Assembly (NCBI GenBank): GCA_010031845.1
Contig: RGYX01000053.1
Location: 1 to 6,435 of the forward strand
DNA length: 6,435 nucleotides
From: Verrucomicrobiota bacterium
Lineage (GTDB): Bacteria; Verrucomicrobiota; Verrucomicrobiia; Methylacidiphilales; Verrucolacustridaceae
Reading direction: 5' to 3'
In this document: piece after piece, positions 1 through 6,234 of the stretch
Layout of the letters: each line of letters opens with the position of its first letter
Position numbering within the stretch: position 1 is the first letter of the stretch
Notes under the pieces: generated by a model
Told to the model about the DNA's origin: nothing
The model's database searches: none
The model's input: the letters and a program-made list of their open reading frames with translations, nothing else
Program-made: the position numbers and the translations under genes

Positions 1-1089
1 GCCCTCGTGAATTGGGATGAAAGATATCTCTACGTAGGTTCGGACGGGATGCCGGCGCATCCCATGATGGTGGGGATCACCGCCTGGCAACAGCAGGTGC
101 CCCTGCCTCAGTCCTATTACGGGAAAAACGCCTGGTCGATTCCCCTGCATCCCGTGCCGGCGGCGGAAGGGATCTCGGCCAAGACAAACTTCTTTCGGGG
201 GGCGATCGCAGTCGCGGCCAATGGAATTCCCATTTTCAATCCGATCAAGAATGATGGCAAGACAGACACTTTTTTGGCGGGGGAGTTGGACCAATACGGG
301 GGGCATGCCGGGCGAGCGGATGACTATCACTACCATGTGGCCCCCTGGCATTTATCTGAGAAGCTGGGGCCCAACCTCCCTTTGGCCTTGGCGCTTGATG
401 GGTATCCGATTTACGGATTAAACGAGCCGGACGGTAGTCCAACCACGGGACTCGACTCTTTCCACGGTCACACCAACGCCATGGGGGATTATCACTATCA
501 TGCGAGCAGGAGCTATCCCTACATCAACGGGGGATTTCATGGGCAGGTATCGGTGCAGGGCGGGGGTGTCGATCCGCAACCCAATGCCACACCGGTTCGA
601 GAGGCTACCGCCCCTTTGCCAGGCGCGAAGATCACTGGCTTTGAGGCATCCCCGGATCAAAACAAATACCGGATTGAGTATGAGCACGGAGGGAAAAAAG
701 GATCGGTTGCTTATCAGGTGTTTGGGAATCGGCAGGTTCAATTCACCTTCACCCAACCGGACGGAACCACCCGAGAGCAAACCGGAGTCCAAGGTCGCCC
801 AAGTAGGGGAGGAGATCGTCCTCCTGAAGGCTCTAAGGGCGACCCAAAAGAGGGTCGGGGTCCCCCGCGGGAAAATGATCCCAACCGCAAACCCTGGATC
901 GAGAATCACCTTTCAGAAATGGATTCGGATCGCAACGGGAAGCTTAGCCAGGAGGAGATGATGGCAGAGGTAAAAAAAGTTTTTGAAGGTTACGATGGTA
1001 ACGACGACGGAAAGATCACCGAAAAGGAGGCTAATGAAAGGGGGGTACACAGCGCGATCGGGATGGGGCCGTCTCCCTGCAGGAACTAA
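1..1089 (+). CDS. YHYH-domain secreted protein with C-terminal EF-hands, 5' partial, frameshifted near its 3' end
   Basis: The frame is open to the left edge (codons GCC CTC precede the GTG at 7), and the protein begins inside a conserved region, so the true start and a presumed signal peptide lie outside the window. Counting from the GTG at 7, the YHYH domain occupies about residues 1-190. It has two DYHYH copies (YHYH at 107-110 and 162-165) and the conserved stretches FRGAIAVAANGIPIFNP, GGHAGRADD and ALDGYPIYG. About 200-255 is a small beta-rich region, and about 260-300 is a Gly/Pro/Arg-rich linker. EF-hand loops follow at 306-317 (DSDRNGKLSQEE) and 330-341 (DGNDDGKITEKE), with calcium ligands at positions 1, 3, 5 and 12. 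The last 15 residues look unrelated to the family and probably arise from a frameshift. The molecular function of YHYH proteins is not established; calcium binding is inferred from the EF loops. The next gene is a sulfatase. Confidence 0.85.
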   Translation, partial: ALVNWDERYLYVGSDGMPAHPMMVGITAWQQQVPLPQSYYGKNAWSIPLHPVPAAEGISAKTNFFRGAIAVAANGIPIFNPIKNDGKTDTFLAGELDQYGGHAGRADDYHYHVAPWHLSEKLGPNLPLALALDGYPIYGLNEPDGSPTTGLDSFHGHTNAMGDYHYHASRSYPYINGGFHGQVSVQGGGVDPQPNATPVREATAPLPGAKITGFEASPDQNKYRIEYEHGGKKGSVAYQVFGNRQVQFTFTQPDGTTREQTGVQGRPSRGGDRPPEGSKGDPKEGRGPPRENDPNRKPWIENHLSEMDSDRNGKLSQEEMMAEVKKVFEGYDGNDDGKITEKEANERGVHSAIGMGPSPCRN

Positions 1090-1178
1090 AAGACACTGTG
1101 ATGAGAATGTGGGAGAAATATATCGGAGAATCGGATCGTGGCTCCAAGAGAACGGCGCCGCCTTCCCATCAGCCATGA
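1040..1178 (+). pseudogene. Out-of-frame continuation of the YHYH/EF-hand gene (third EF-hand and true C-terminus)
   Basis: After the G6 run at 1040-1045 the coding signal moves into the -1 frame. Read from 1044 (GGT ACA CAG CGC GAT...), that frame encodes a third EF-hand-like loop ending DRDGAVSLQEL (about 1050-1085; loop position 1 is Q rather than D). A charged helix follows (KDTVMRMWEKYIGES), then a stop TGA at 1176-1178. This is where a third EF-hand would be expected. The new stop overlaps the sulfatase ATG in ATGA, a typical operon junction. In the frame as sequenced, translation ends instead at TAA 1087-1089 after a nonsense tail. One extra G in the run (seven instead of six) restores the full protein. 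The cause could be real decay, a homopolymer sequencing error, or slippage in vivo; the sequence alone does not decide. Confidence 0.75.
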
Positions 1179-2410
1179 AGTTACTTTGGCTTTGCACGGC
1201 GCTCTTTTCTTCCGCCCTTTGCCTGCAGGCGGAGAGCAGGCCCAATGTTATCATGATCGTGTCGGATGATGAGGGATGGGGTGACATCGGCTGGAATAAT
1301 CCAGAGGACAGGTTTTATGTGAATCCGATCTGCAGTGTGACCCGGGCCGCCCTGATGACCGGGATGCACACCTTGCGGACCGGCGTGGAAAACTTTTCGG
1401 GTTTGGATCTCAAGTATCAGACACTTCCGCAAGCCTTGAAGGATGCCGGATACCAGACCTGGATGTGTGGGAAATGGCATCTGGGAGGGGATCGGGAAAA
1501 CCGCTTGTCCGGTCCTGAATATCTCCCGACCGCCCGCGGTTTTGATCATCACTACGGACTTTTGGGCGGTGCAGTGGACTACAACACGCACATGAAACCG
1601 CGAACCCAGGAACTCGATTGGTGGCGTAACGGAAAACCCGCAGAGGAAAAGGGTTATTCCACCGATCTATTGGCGAATGAGGCCGTTGGCTTGATTCAAA
1701 AAAGGGACGCCGGGCGGCCCTTTTTTCTTTATCTTGCTTTCAACGCCATCCATGGCCCGATTTCTGCCCCACCCGGGTTGGGGGAGGAACAAAAGGGAAG
1801 GGGCCGACCCACTCTGTTGCAGGCTATGACAGCTTTAGATGCGGCTGCGGGAAGAGTCTTGGATGAGTTGGATCACCAGGGGATTCGCAAAAACACCCTC
1901 GTGATTTTCTTTTCTGATAATGGGGGCGATTTAACCAAAGGCTCGACTAACCTGACTTTGCGTGAGGGGAAAGGGACGGTTTTTGAGGGTGGAATTCGTG
2001 TTCCTGCCGCGATCGATTGGCCGGATGTCCTTCCTTCAGGAAAAATAAGCGACCAGTTTCTCTGTGTGGCCGATCTTTTCCCGACGATACTTGATGCGAC
2101 CGGGGTCAAGATGGGGTCCGCGCCGAATTTCGATGGCAAAGATGTGTGGCCGGCCCTCAAAAGCGGGCAAACGACTGATCACCCCGTCTATTTCATGGGG
2201 AACAAGGAGGTCGCGGTCTTTCATTCGCCATGGAAACTAATCACCTCGCCTCGGGGTCAGGGTTCGTCGCCGATGTTGTTTGATGTGGTTGCAGATCCCT
2301 CGGAAAAGACAGATGTCGCCGGACAACATCCTGAAATTGTTCAGGAACTTACAGAACGTCGGGGTCCGGGAGGCGGAGGAAAGAAGCGCCCCTCGGGGCC
2401 GCCAGCCTAG
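1175..2410 (+). CDS. Exported type I sulfatase (arylsulfatase family), possible internal deletion
   Basis: This is a formylglycine-dependent sulfatase of the alkaline-phosphatase superfamily, predicted to hydrolyse sulfate esters in the periplasm or outside the cell; the substrate cannot be read from sequence. The 411-residue protein starts with a signal peptide (MKLLWLCTALFSSALCLQA, cleavage likely after residue 19). Recognisable active-site elements are RPNVIMIVSDD (D31, D32, calcium ligands), the motif C53-S-V-T-R57, GKWHLGG (K100, H102), H193 in AIHGP, SDNGG (D248, N249) and K266 in REGKG. Two oddities: the motif is CSVTR rather than CxPSR/CxASR, and only 20 residues separate D32 from C53. 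Relatives have roughly 15-20 more there, including the usual TPN-x-D-x-L-A segment, so an in-frame deletion at about E44/D45 (1304-1309) is likely. The ATG at 1175 was chosen because the signal peptide follows directly; in-frame ATGs further upstream (983) read through the preceding gene. No clear Shine-Dalgarno is seen, so coupling to the upstream gene is plausible. The C-terminus is a short Gly/Pro/Lys-rich tail. Confidence 0.9.
   Translation: MKLLWLCTALFSSALCLQAESRPNVIMIVSDDEGWGDIGWNNPEDRFYVNPICSVTRAALMTGMHTLRTGVENFSGLDLKYQTLPQALKDAGYQTWMCGKWHLGGDRENRLSGPEYLPTARGFDHHYGLLGGAVDYNTHMKPRTQELDWWRNGKPAEEKGYSTDLLANEAVGLIQKRDAGRPFFLYLAFNAIHGPISAPPGLGEEQKGRGRPTLLQAMTALDAAAGRVLDELDHQGIRKNTLVIFFSDNGGDLTKGSTNLTLREGKGTVFEGGIRVPAAIDWPDVLPSGKISDQFLCVADLFPTILDATGVKMGSAPNFDGKDVWPALKSGQTTDHPVYFMGNKEVAVFHSPWKLITSPRGQGSSPMLFDVVADPSEKTDVAGQHPEIVQELTERRGPGGGGKKRPSGPPA
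2407..2410. other. Convergent overlapping stop codons (CTAG)
   Basis: The sulfatase TAG (2408-2410, + strand) and the yqeY TAG (2409-2407, - strand) share the palindrome CTAG. No intergenic space is left for a terminator, so each transcript must end inside or beyond the opposing gene. Confidence 0.95.
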
Positions 2411-2859
2411 GGGAGGAGTTTTCCGACGAGAGCGCTAAGTGCCCGGTTGTCAGCTCGTCCGGCAGCCTTGGCCTGGCAGGCCTTCATCACGGCTCCCATG
2501 GCTTTCTTGTCGGTGGCGCCCAGTTCTGCGATGACATCTTTGACCAATTTCTCCAGCTCTGCATCCGGCATGGCGGCAGGAAGATAGGCTTCGAGGATCT
2601 TCATTTCGGCTCTTTCCTTGCTGACTTGATCCTCCCGTCCGCCCTTGGAAAAGGCTTCGATGGAGTCCTGTCTTTTTTTGATCTCTTTGCGGACGGCGGC
2701 CAGCACGTCCTCGTCTTGGGCCGCGCCTTCGGCCCCGTATTTTTCGATCACGGCATATTTGATCGCGGACTTCAGCATGCGCAGGACGCCGAGCCGTTCG
2801 GATTCCTTTGCTTTCATGGCTTCTTTGATCTGTTCGTCGATTTTGGCAGATAGACTCAT
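2407..2859 (-). CDS. yqeY: YqeY (GatB/YqeY domain) protein
   Basis: This 150-residue cytosolic protein aligns from end to end with the YqeY family (about 147-150 residues). It begins MSLSAKIDEQIKEAMKAKES and carries the family hallmarks RLGVLRMLKSAI, an acidic AAQDEDVL segment, KEIKKRQDSIEAF, EMKILEAYLP, the GATDKKAMGAVM block and a C-terminal helix ending ALVGKLLP. It is mostly helical, with no membrane segment or signal. The domain resembles the tRNA-binding tail of the GatB subunit of the Glu/Asp-tRNA amidotransferase, so a role around tRNA-dependent amidation is often suggested, but the precise function is not settled. The ATG at 2859-2857 was chosen because family similarity starts there; the frame continues upstream to 3003 but would overlap the divergent glycosyltransferase gene and add residues unlike the family. 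A weak GAGTGGG lies upstream of the start. Its stop overlaps the convergent sulfatase stop. Confidence 0.92.
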   Translation of the reverse strand: MSLSAKIDEQIKEAMKAKESERLGVLRMLKSAIKYAVIEKYGAEGAAQDEDVLAAVRKEIKKRQDSIEAFSKGGREDQVSKERAEMKILEAYLPAAMPDAELEKLVKDVIAELGATDKKAMGAVMKACQAKAAGRADNRALSALVGKLLP

Positions 2860-2947
2860 GAACCCACTCAACCCATGGATCGGCCTGGGGTCAATGGGGA
2901 AGCACGGAATCTTTGCCCTGAAACAAAAAAACGGGCTAGAAAGATAG
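2860..2947. promoter_or_regulatory. Divergent intergenic region between yqeY and the glycosyltransferase
   Basis: This 88-base spacer separates two divergently transcribed genes and is the only stretch in the window with room for dedicated promoters, so both start sites probably lie here or in the flanking gene ends. An A7 run occupies 2925-2931. A TTGCCC (2913-2918) followed 18 bases later by TAGAAA (2937-2942) resembles a weak sigma-70 pair, but it sits only five bases before the + strand ATG, so I do not call it as a promoter. No operator-like palindrome or riboswitch fold is evident. Confidence 0.35.
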
Positions 2948-4459
2948 ATGCGCTGGAATCGTCCCGAAGCCAAGTGGGCATTGCTTTGGATCGGAGTGAT
3001 CACCTGTTTCCGACTTTGGTTCGCCCCCCACCTCGATCTGGTCGGTGACGAGGCTCATTACTGGGAATGTGGTCGCTCGCTGGATTGGAATCACTACGGG
3101 AAGGGACCGGGGGCTGCCTTGGTTATCCGGCTCTTTACCCTGATGTTGGGGGAACATGTCTGGGTTGTCCGTCTCCCCGCGGTTTTACTTTCGGCTGGCA
3201 CGGGGTGGTTGATCTTTCTTTTGGGCAGGACCTTTTATAACGACCGGGTCGGTTTAGCTGCGGTGGTGGCGGCATCTGTCATGCCGCTGTTTGCGATCGG
3301 AAGTATTCTGATGACTATTGACCCCTTGAGCGTTTTCTTCTGGGGAACGGCGGCGCTCGCTTTTTGGTCGGCCGTGCAAACCCGGCAGAAACGGTATTGG
3401 CTCTTAACCGGCCTGTGGGTGGGTCTTGGATTTCAGTGCAAATACACCAATGCGGCGGAGTTGATTTCTTTTGCGCTTTTTCTGATCCTGACACCCGAGC
3501 GGAGAAAACTTTTGTTTTCCGGACGGATGCTCCTTCTCCTGTCGGCTTTTGTCCTATTGGCCTTGCCGATCGTGATCTGGAACGCTTTCTACGGTTGGGT
3601 GACCGCCCTTCACGTCTTTGAGGGAGGAGATCTCGACCGTGGATTCCATCCGAATTGGGGAAAATTTGCCGGGTTTTGGTTGCTTCAGGCCGTCGTGGTT
3701 TCCCCGATACTTTTTCTTCTTATGCTGATCGGATCCTCCCGACCAATTTCGGGGAAATTTGGGCGGGAAGGATCCACCTATCTTTTGTCACTCTTTTGGC
3801 CGCTTTTCGGGGGCTATGCATGGATCAGCCTGAACAAGACGGCCAATGGAAACTGGACGGCTCCCGCGCTGCTGGCGGGACTAGTTCTGGGTAGCGGTTG
3901 GGCCATGTACCAAGTCCAAAACGGAGCCAGGCTTTGGAAGTGGATTATCGTGTCGGGACTTGCGATTGGCTTCGTGGAGACTGCTCTGCTGCACGATTTT
4001 CTCCCCCTGCATTTCAAAAACAACCCTCTGGATCGGGCCAAGGGTTGGAAAGATCTGGCAGAGGAGGCGGAGAAAGTCAGGCAGCAGGTTGGTGCTGATT
4101 TTGTCATCGCGGACGAGTACCAAACCGCCAGCCTTCTTTCCTTTTACCTGCCGCATCAGCCCCGGGCTTTTACTCCCGACTGGCCGCAGGTCATGACCCA
4201 ATATTCCCTTTGGCCCAGCTACCGTGAAAAGTTCGCCAGCGGGAGCACCGGACTTTACGTGGCGGAGCAGCCCAACGCCCTGCCACCGATTCTTCGTGAT
4301 TTTGAGCAGGTTCGAATCGTCTCCACCTACCGCAGATCCACCTGGGGTCAGCCCACCGGGCCGACCTTCCATTTCTACGAATGCCGTGGGCTGAGGAGTG
4401 GACAACCCACCACTTGGCGCGACAGGCTGGAGTACACCCGGCAGCAGAAGAAATCATGA
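2948..4459 (+). CDS. GT39/PMT-like integral membrane glycosyltransferase (ArnT-type fold)
   Basis: This 503-residue polytopic inner-membrane protein belongs to the family that moves a sugar from a lipid (polyprenyl) phosphate donor onto an acceptor on the periplasmic side. After the first membrane helix (about 8-26) comes the family signature LVGDEAHYW with D34-E35, the putative metal/catalytic acidic pair in the first periplasmic loop. HYGKGPG (49-55) and VVRLPAVLL then follow. Many hydrophobic helices fill about 60-355, with conserved SILMTIDPLSVFFW, GFQCKYTNAAEL and NWTAPALL. The rest, from about 358 (NNPLDRAKGW), is a soluble domain containing IADEYQTASLLSFYLP. Length is normal and no piece appears missing. 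The start is firm: an in-frame TAG (2945-2947) immediately precedes the ATG. Its stop overlaps the next start in ATGA, so it is probably co-translated with the permease. Sugar and acceptor are unknown; with an Lpt-type neighbour, a lipid A or other envelope glycan is a reasonable inference. Confidence 0.85.
   Translation: MRWNRPEAKWALLWIGVITCFRLWFAPHLDLVGDEAHYWECGRSLDWNHYGKGPGAALVIRLFTLMLGEHVWVVRLPAVLLSAGTGWLIFLLGRTFYNDRVGLAAVVAASVMPLFAIGSILMTIDPLSVFFWGTAALAFWSAVQTRQKRYWLLTGLWVGLGFQCKYTNAAELISFALFLILTPERRKLLFSGRMLLLLSAFVLLALPIVIWNAFYGWVTALHVFEGGDLDRGFHPNWGKFAGFWLLQAVVVSPILFLLMLIGSSRPISGKFGREGSTYLLSLFWPLFGGYAWISLNKTANGNWTAPALLAGLVLGSGWAMYQVQNGARLWKWIIVSGLAIGFVETALLHDFLPLHFKNNPLDRAKGWKDLAEEAEKVRQQVGADFVIADEYQTASLLSFYLPHQPRAFTPDWPQVMTQYSLWPSYREKFASGSTGLYVAEQPNALPPILRDFEQVRIVSTYRRSTWGQPTGPTFHFYECRGLRSGQPTTWRDRLEYTRQQKKS
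4456..4459 (+). other. ATGA start/stop overlap between glycosyltransferase and permease
   Basis: ATG (4456-4458) of the permease overlaps TGA (4457-4459) of the glycosyltransferase. A purine-rich AGAAGAAA lies just before it. The arrangement indicates one transcript and probable translational coupling. Confidence 0.9.
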
Positions 4460-5532
4460 GAATTCTTTATCGTTATCTGACGGCCCAAATGATGGCCGCC
4501 ACGGCAGGGGCCGTGGCGGTGCTTTCCCTCATCATTGTTTTGGGGAATGCCTTTAAGCAGATCTTTGAGTTGCTGGTCAACGATGAGTTGCCGATTTCCC
4601 TGATTTTCAAATGGGGAATTCTCGTGGCGGCTTTGATTGTGTTTGGCCGCATGTCTCAAGATCTGGAGTTACAGGCAGTGAGGGCGGCCGGAATCGGGCT
4701 GATCCCTTTGGTTGCACCCGTGATTCTTTTCGGGCTTTTTCTCTCCTTTGTCTGTTTCTACAACAACGCAGTTCTGGTCCCTGTCACCCTGCAAAAATTC
4801 AAATCGGTGTTGCTGGATATTGGGCGGGACAATCCGGCCTTCCTGATCCGGGCAGGGGAGGCTATGGATCGTTTTCCGGGGTATCGGATTTATATCGGCC
4901 AAAAAAACGGTGCCGAGTTAACCGACATCAATATTTGGGAGCTGAGTCCATCCGGTGTTCCCCGGCGCAATATTCGCGCGGAAAAAGGTTCACTCTCGGC
5001 CGACCTTGATGATTTAAGCCTGACGATCACCCTGCTGAAGGCCCGGCAGGAGGAGCGTGGCGAAAATCCAAACGATTTGAGCACCCTACGGGCCGGGTTG
5101 AGTGCTGATCAACTTCCCCTGAAGATATCCCTCCGGGGATTTCTCAACCCCGAAGACCTGCAGGATATCCGGATCGCCGGGTTGGGCGATTTGACCAATC
5201 GAATTCTTAGCCCAGTGGAGGGGTATGTGGATCCCAAGCAGGTTTATCCCATGCTGACAGAAATGCAGAAGCGCATCAGCTTTGCCTTGGCCCCTTTCAC
5301 CCTTCTGCTGGTGGGGATTCCCCTGGGAATCCGGGTGCAAAGAAAAGAGACTTCGGTGGGGGTGGTGATCAGCTTTTTTGTGGTCATGGCGTACTACGCC
5401 TTGATTCTCCTGGCGGAAGGATTGAAAAATCGGGGGGGTGCCTATCCCGAGCTGATTGTCTGGCTGCCGAACCTGATCCTACAGGCCTACGGCTTCTTTC
5501 TTCTTTGGCGGGCAAATTTCCAGCAGAGCTAA
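4456..5532 (+). CDS. LptF/LptG-family permease (YjgP/YjgQ), possible short deletion in TM2
   Basis: This 358-residue inner-membrane protein is of the family that, as LptF-LptG with the ATPase LptB, extracts lipopolysaccharide from the inner membrane and passes it to LptC/LptA. Visible elements: N-terminal amphipathic start RILYRYLTAQ, TM1 (about 11-33), TM2 (about 48-64) followed by the conserved GRMSQDLELQAVRAAGIG coupling-helix region (64-81), and TM3 (about 83-110). A periplasmic beta-jellyroll domain covers about 125-265, with QKRISFALAPFTLLLVGIPLG (271-291), TM5 (about 301-320) and the C-terminal IVWLPNLILQAYGFFLLWR (334-352) after it. I cannot say whether it is LptF or LptG, and no second subunit is in the window. 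TM2 looks short: relatives have roughly 15-18 more residues, Pro-rich, between the equivalents of F51-K52 and W53-G54 (junction at about 4611/4612). The in-frame ATG at 4381 was rejected because it lies inside the glycosyltransferase and adds non-family residues. Confidence 0.88.
   Translation: MRILYRYLTAQMMAATAGAVAVLSLIIVLGNAFKQIFELLVNDELPISLIFKWGILVAALIVFGRMSQDLELQAVRAAGIGLIPLVAPVILFGLFLSFVCFYNNAVLVPVTLQKFKSVLLDIGRDNPAFLIRAGEAMDRFPGYRIYIGQKNGAELTDINIWELSPSGVPRRNIRAEKGSLSADLDDLSLTITLLKARQEERGENPNDLSTLRAGLSADQLPLKISLRGFLNPEDLQDIRIAGLGDLTNRILSPVEGYVDPKQVYPMLTEMQKRISFALAPFTLLLVGIPLGIRVQRKETSVGVVISFFVVMAYYALILLAEGLKNRGGAYPELIVWLPNLILQAYGFFLLWRANFQQS
5529..5532. other. Convergent overlapping stop codons (CTAA)
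   Basis: The permease TAA (5530-5532, + strand) and the membrane-protein TAG (5531-5529, - strand) overlap. This is the second convergent junction of this type in the window. A T6 run follows on the + strand (about 5534-5539), but only a three-base-pair stem could precede it, so no intrinsic terminator is called. Confidence 0.95.
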
Positions 5533-6230
5533 TCTTTTTTCTTAAGACCTTGGGATCCGATAAAAACGAAGGCCAAACTCCAACCGGAAAAAGCCAGTAG
5601 AAAAAAAGGAACCTGCAAAGCAAGGGGTAGTCCGTAGAGAAAAACAAGGATTGGTCCCCAGTACACGAGGTCCGGGATGATCAAAGGCAGAACGCGGTCA
5701 CGGTACAGATTCCAGCTCCAGGCCCTGAGAATACGGCGCGGAGTCCAATCCAGCTCCAGCCATAGGAAGTAGCTGACGCTCATGGGTAGTGCGACCCAAG
5801 GAATAAAACCAAAGAAATCCAAAGCCATTTTCGGGAGAACCACCTTCCAGGAGGGACCGATGCCGAAGAGCTTGGCCTGAAGGAGGTAAAAAAGATCCAC
5901 GAGCAATCCATTGAAGGCAAAGAAGATAAAATTCCATCCCAAGCGGCGCAGTCTCCCTGCGTCCCAAGTGCGGTCAGGACCGACCACCGTGCGAACCAAT
6001 TCCGGAAGGATGGTTCCGGCGATAGCAGTCAGGAAAGCGGAGAGTGGTATTCCCCCTGACTTTCTCCACCTGGCAAACGAGTCGCAGGAGCTCTGAACCG
6101 TGGGAATGTGGTAATAGGCTGCGTAAAGAGCGATGGCGATAGCCTGAAAAAAAAGAAAGACCCGGTAAAATCTTCGCAGTGCCAGAATGCCTGGGCGAAA
6201 CGCGTCTTGTAGAGCCCAGTTTGATGCCAA
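5529..6230 (-). CDS. Small polytopic membrane protein, Mpv17/PMP22-like (tentative)
   Basis: This 233-residue inner-membrane protein has about four to six hydrophobic segments: roughly 22-41, 62-83, 98-118, 138-158, 181-202 and 204-226. It has no signal peptide apart from the first helix. The layout resembles the Mpv17/PMP22 family: a mid-protein VDLFYLLQAKLFG (111-123), then K134-x3-D138 with a following Pro (KMALDFFGFIP, where the family has a K...DQ...P pattern), and a C-terminal W-rich segment (YWGPILVFLYGLPLALQVP). This is recalled pattern similarity, not a search result, and the function of bacterial members is unknown. The start is TTG at 6230-6228. It is preferred because GAGG stands nine bases upstream, no earlier start codon remains in frame, and no later ATG precedes residue 135. 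It begins four bases after the Fe-S gene stop, so the two are probably one operon. The C-terminus ends in a lysine-rich tail (GLKKKD). Confidence 0.75.
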   Translation of the reverse strand: MASNWALQDAFRPGILALRRFYRVFLFFQAIAIALYAAYYHIPTVQSSCDSFARWRKSGGIPLSAFLTAIAGTILPELVRTVVGPDRTWDAGRLRRLGWNFIFFAFNGLLVDLFYLLQAKLFGIGPSWKVVLPKMALDFFGFIPWVALPMSVSYFLWLELDWTPRRILRAWSWNLYRDRVLPLIIPDLVYWGPILVFLYGLPLALQVPFFLLAFSGWSLAFVFIGSQGLKKKD

Positions 6231-6234
6231 GCAG

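Noticed and set aside
418..961. Long open frames on both strands inside the YHYH gene (418-909 minus, 500-961 plus)
   Set aside because: Arg/Pro/Ser-rich translations without domain patterns, lying inside a well-supported gene, so they are shadow frames.
983..1174. Upstream extension of the sulfatase to the ATG at 983 (64 more residues)
   Set aside because: It overlaps the EF-hand coding region in another frame, shows no family similarity, and would bury the clear signal peptide that begins at 1175.
1187..1222. Lipobox at SALC, making the sulfatase a lipoprotein
   Set aside because: The residue before the cysteine is Leu instead of Gly/Ala/Ser, while a normal signal peptidase I site (LQA) follows.
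2388..2399. GCCCC-TC-GGGGC inverted repeat just before the sulfatase stop as a terminator
   Set aside because: The loop would be only two to four bases, the stem is short, and no T run follows; it is probably a by-product of the Gly/Pro codons.
2913..2942. TTGCCC-18-TAGAAA as promoter of the glycosyltransferase
   Set aside because: Poor match to both boxes, and the -10-like box ends only five bases before the ATG, leaving no room for a leader.
2860..3003. N-terminal extension of YqeY to 3003
   Set aside because: It overlaps the divergent glycosyltransferase, and the extra 48 residues are unlike the family; YqeY homology begins at the ATG at 2859.
3881..4405. 174-residue minus-strand open frame inside the glycosyltransferase gene
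   Set aside because: No recognisable motif, and it is fully antisense to a conserved coding region.
4486..4520. GGCCGCCACGGCAGGGGCCGTGGCGG inverted repeat as a regulatory hairpin
   Set aside because: It encodes the Ala/Gly/Val-rich first membrane helix of the permease; codon composition explains the symmetry and no supporting regulatory signal is seen.
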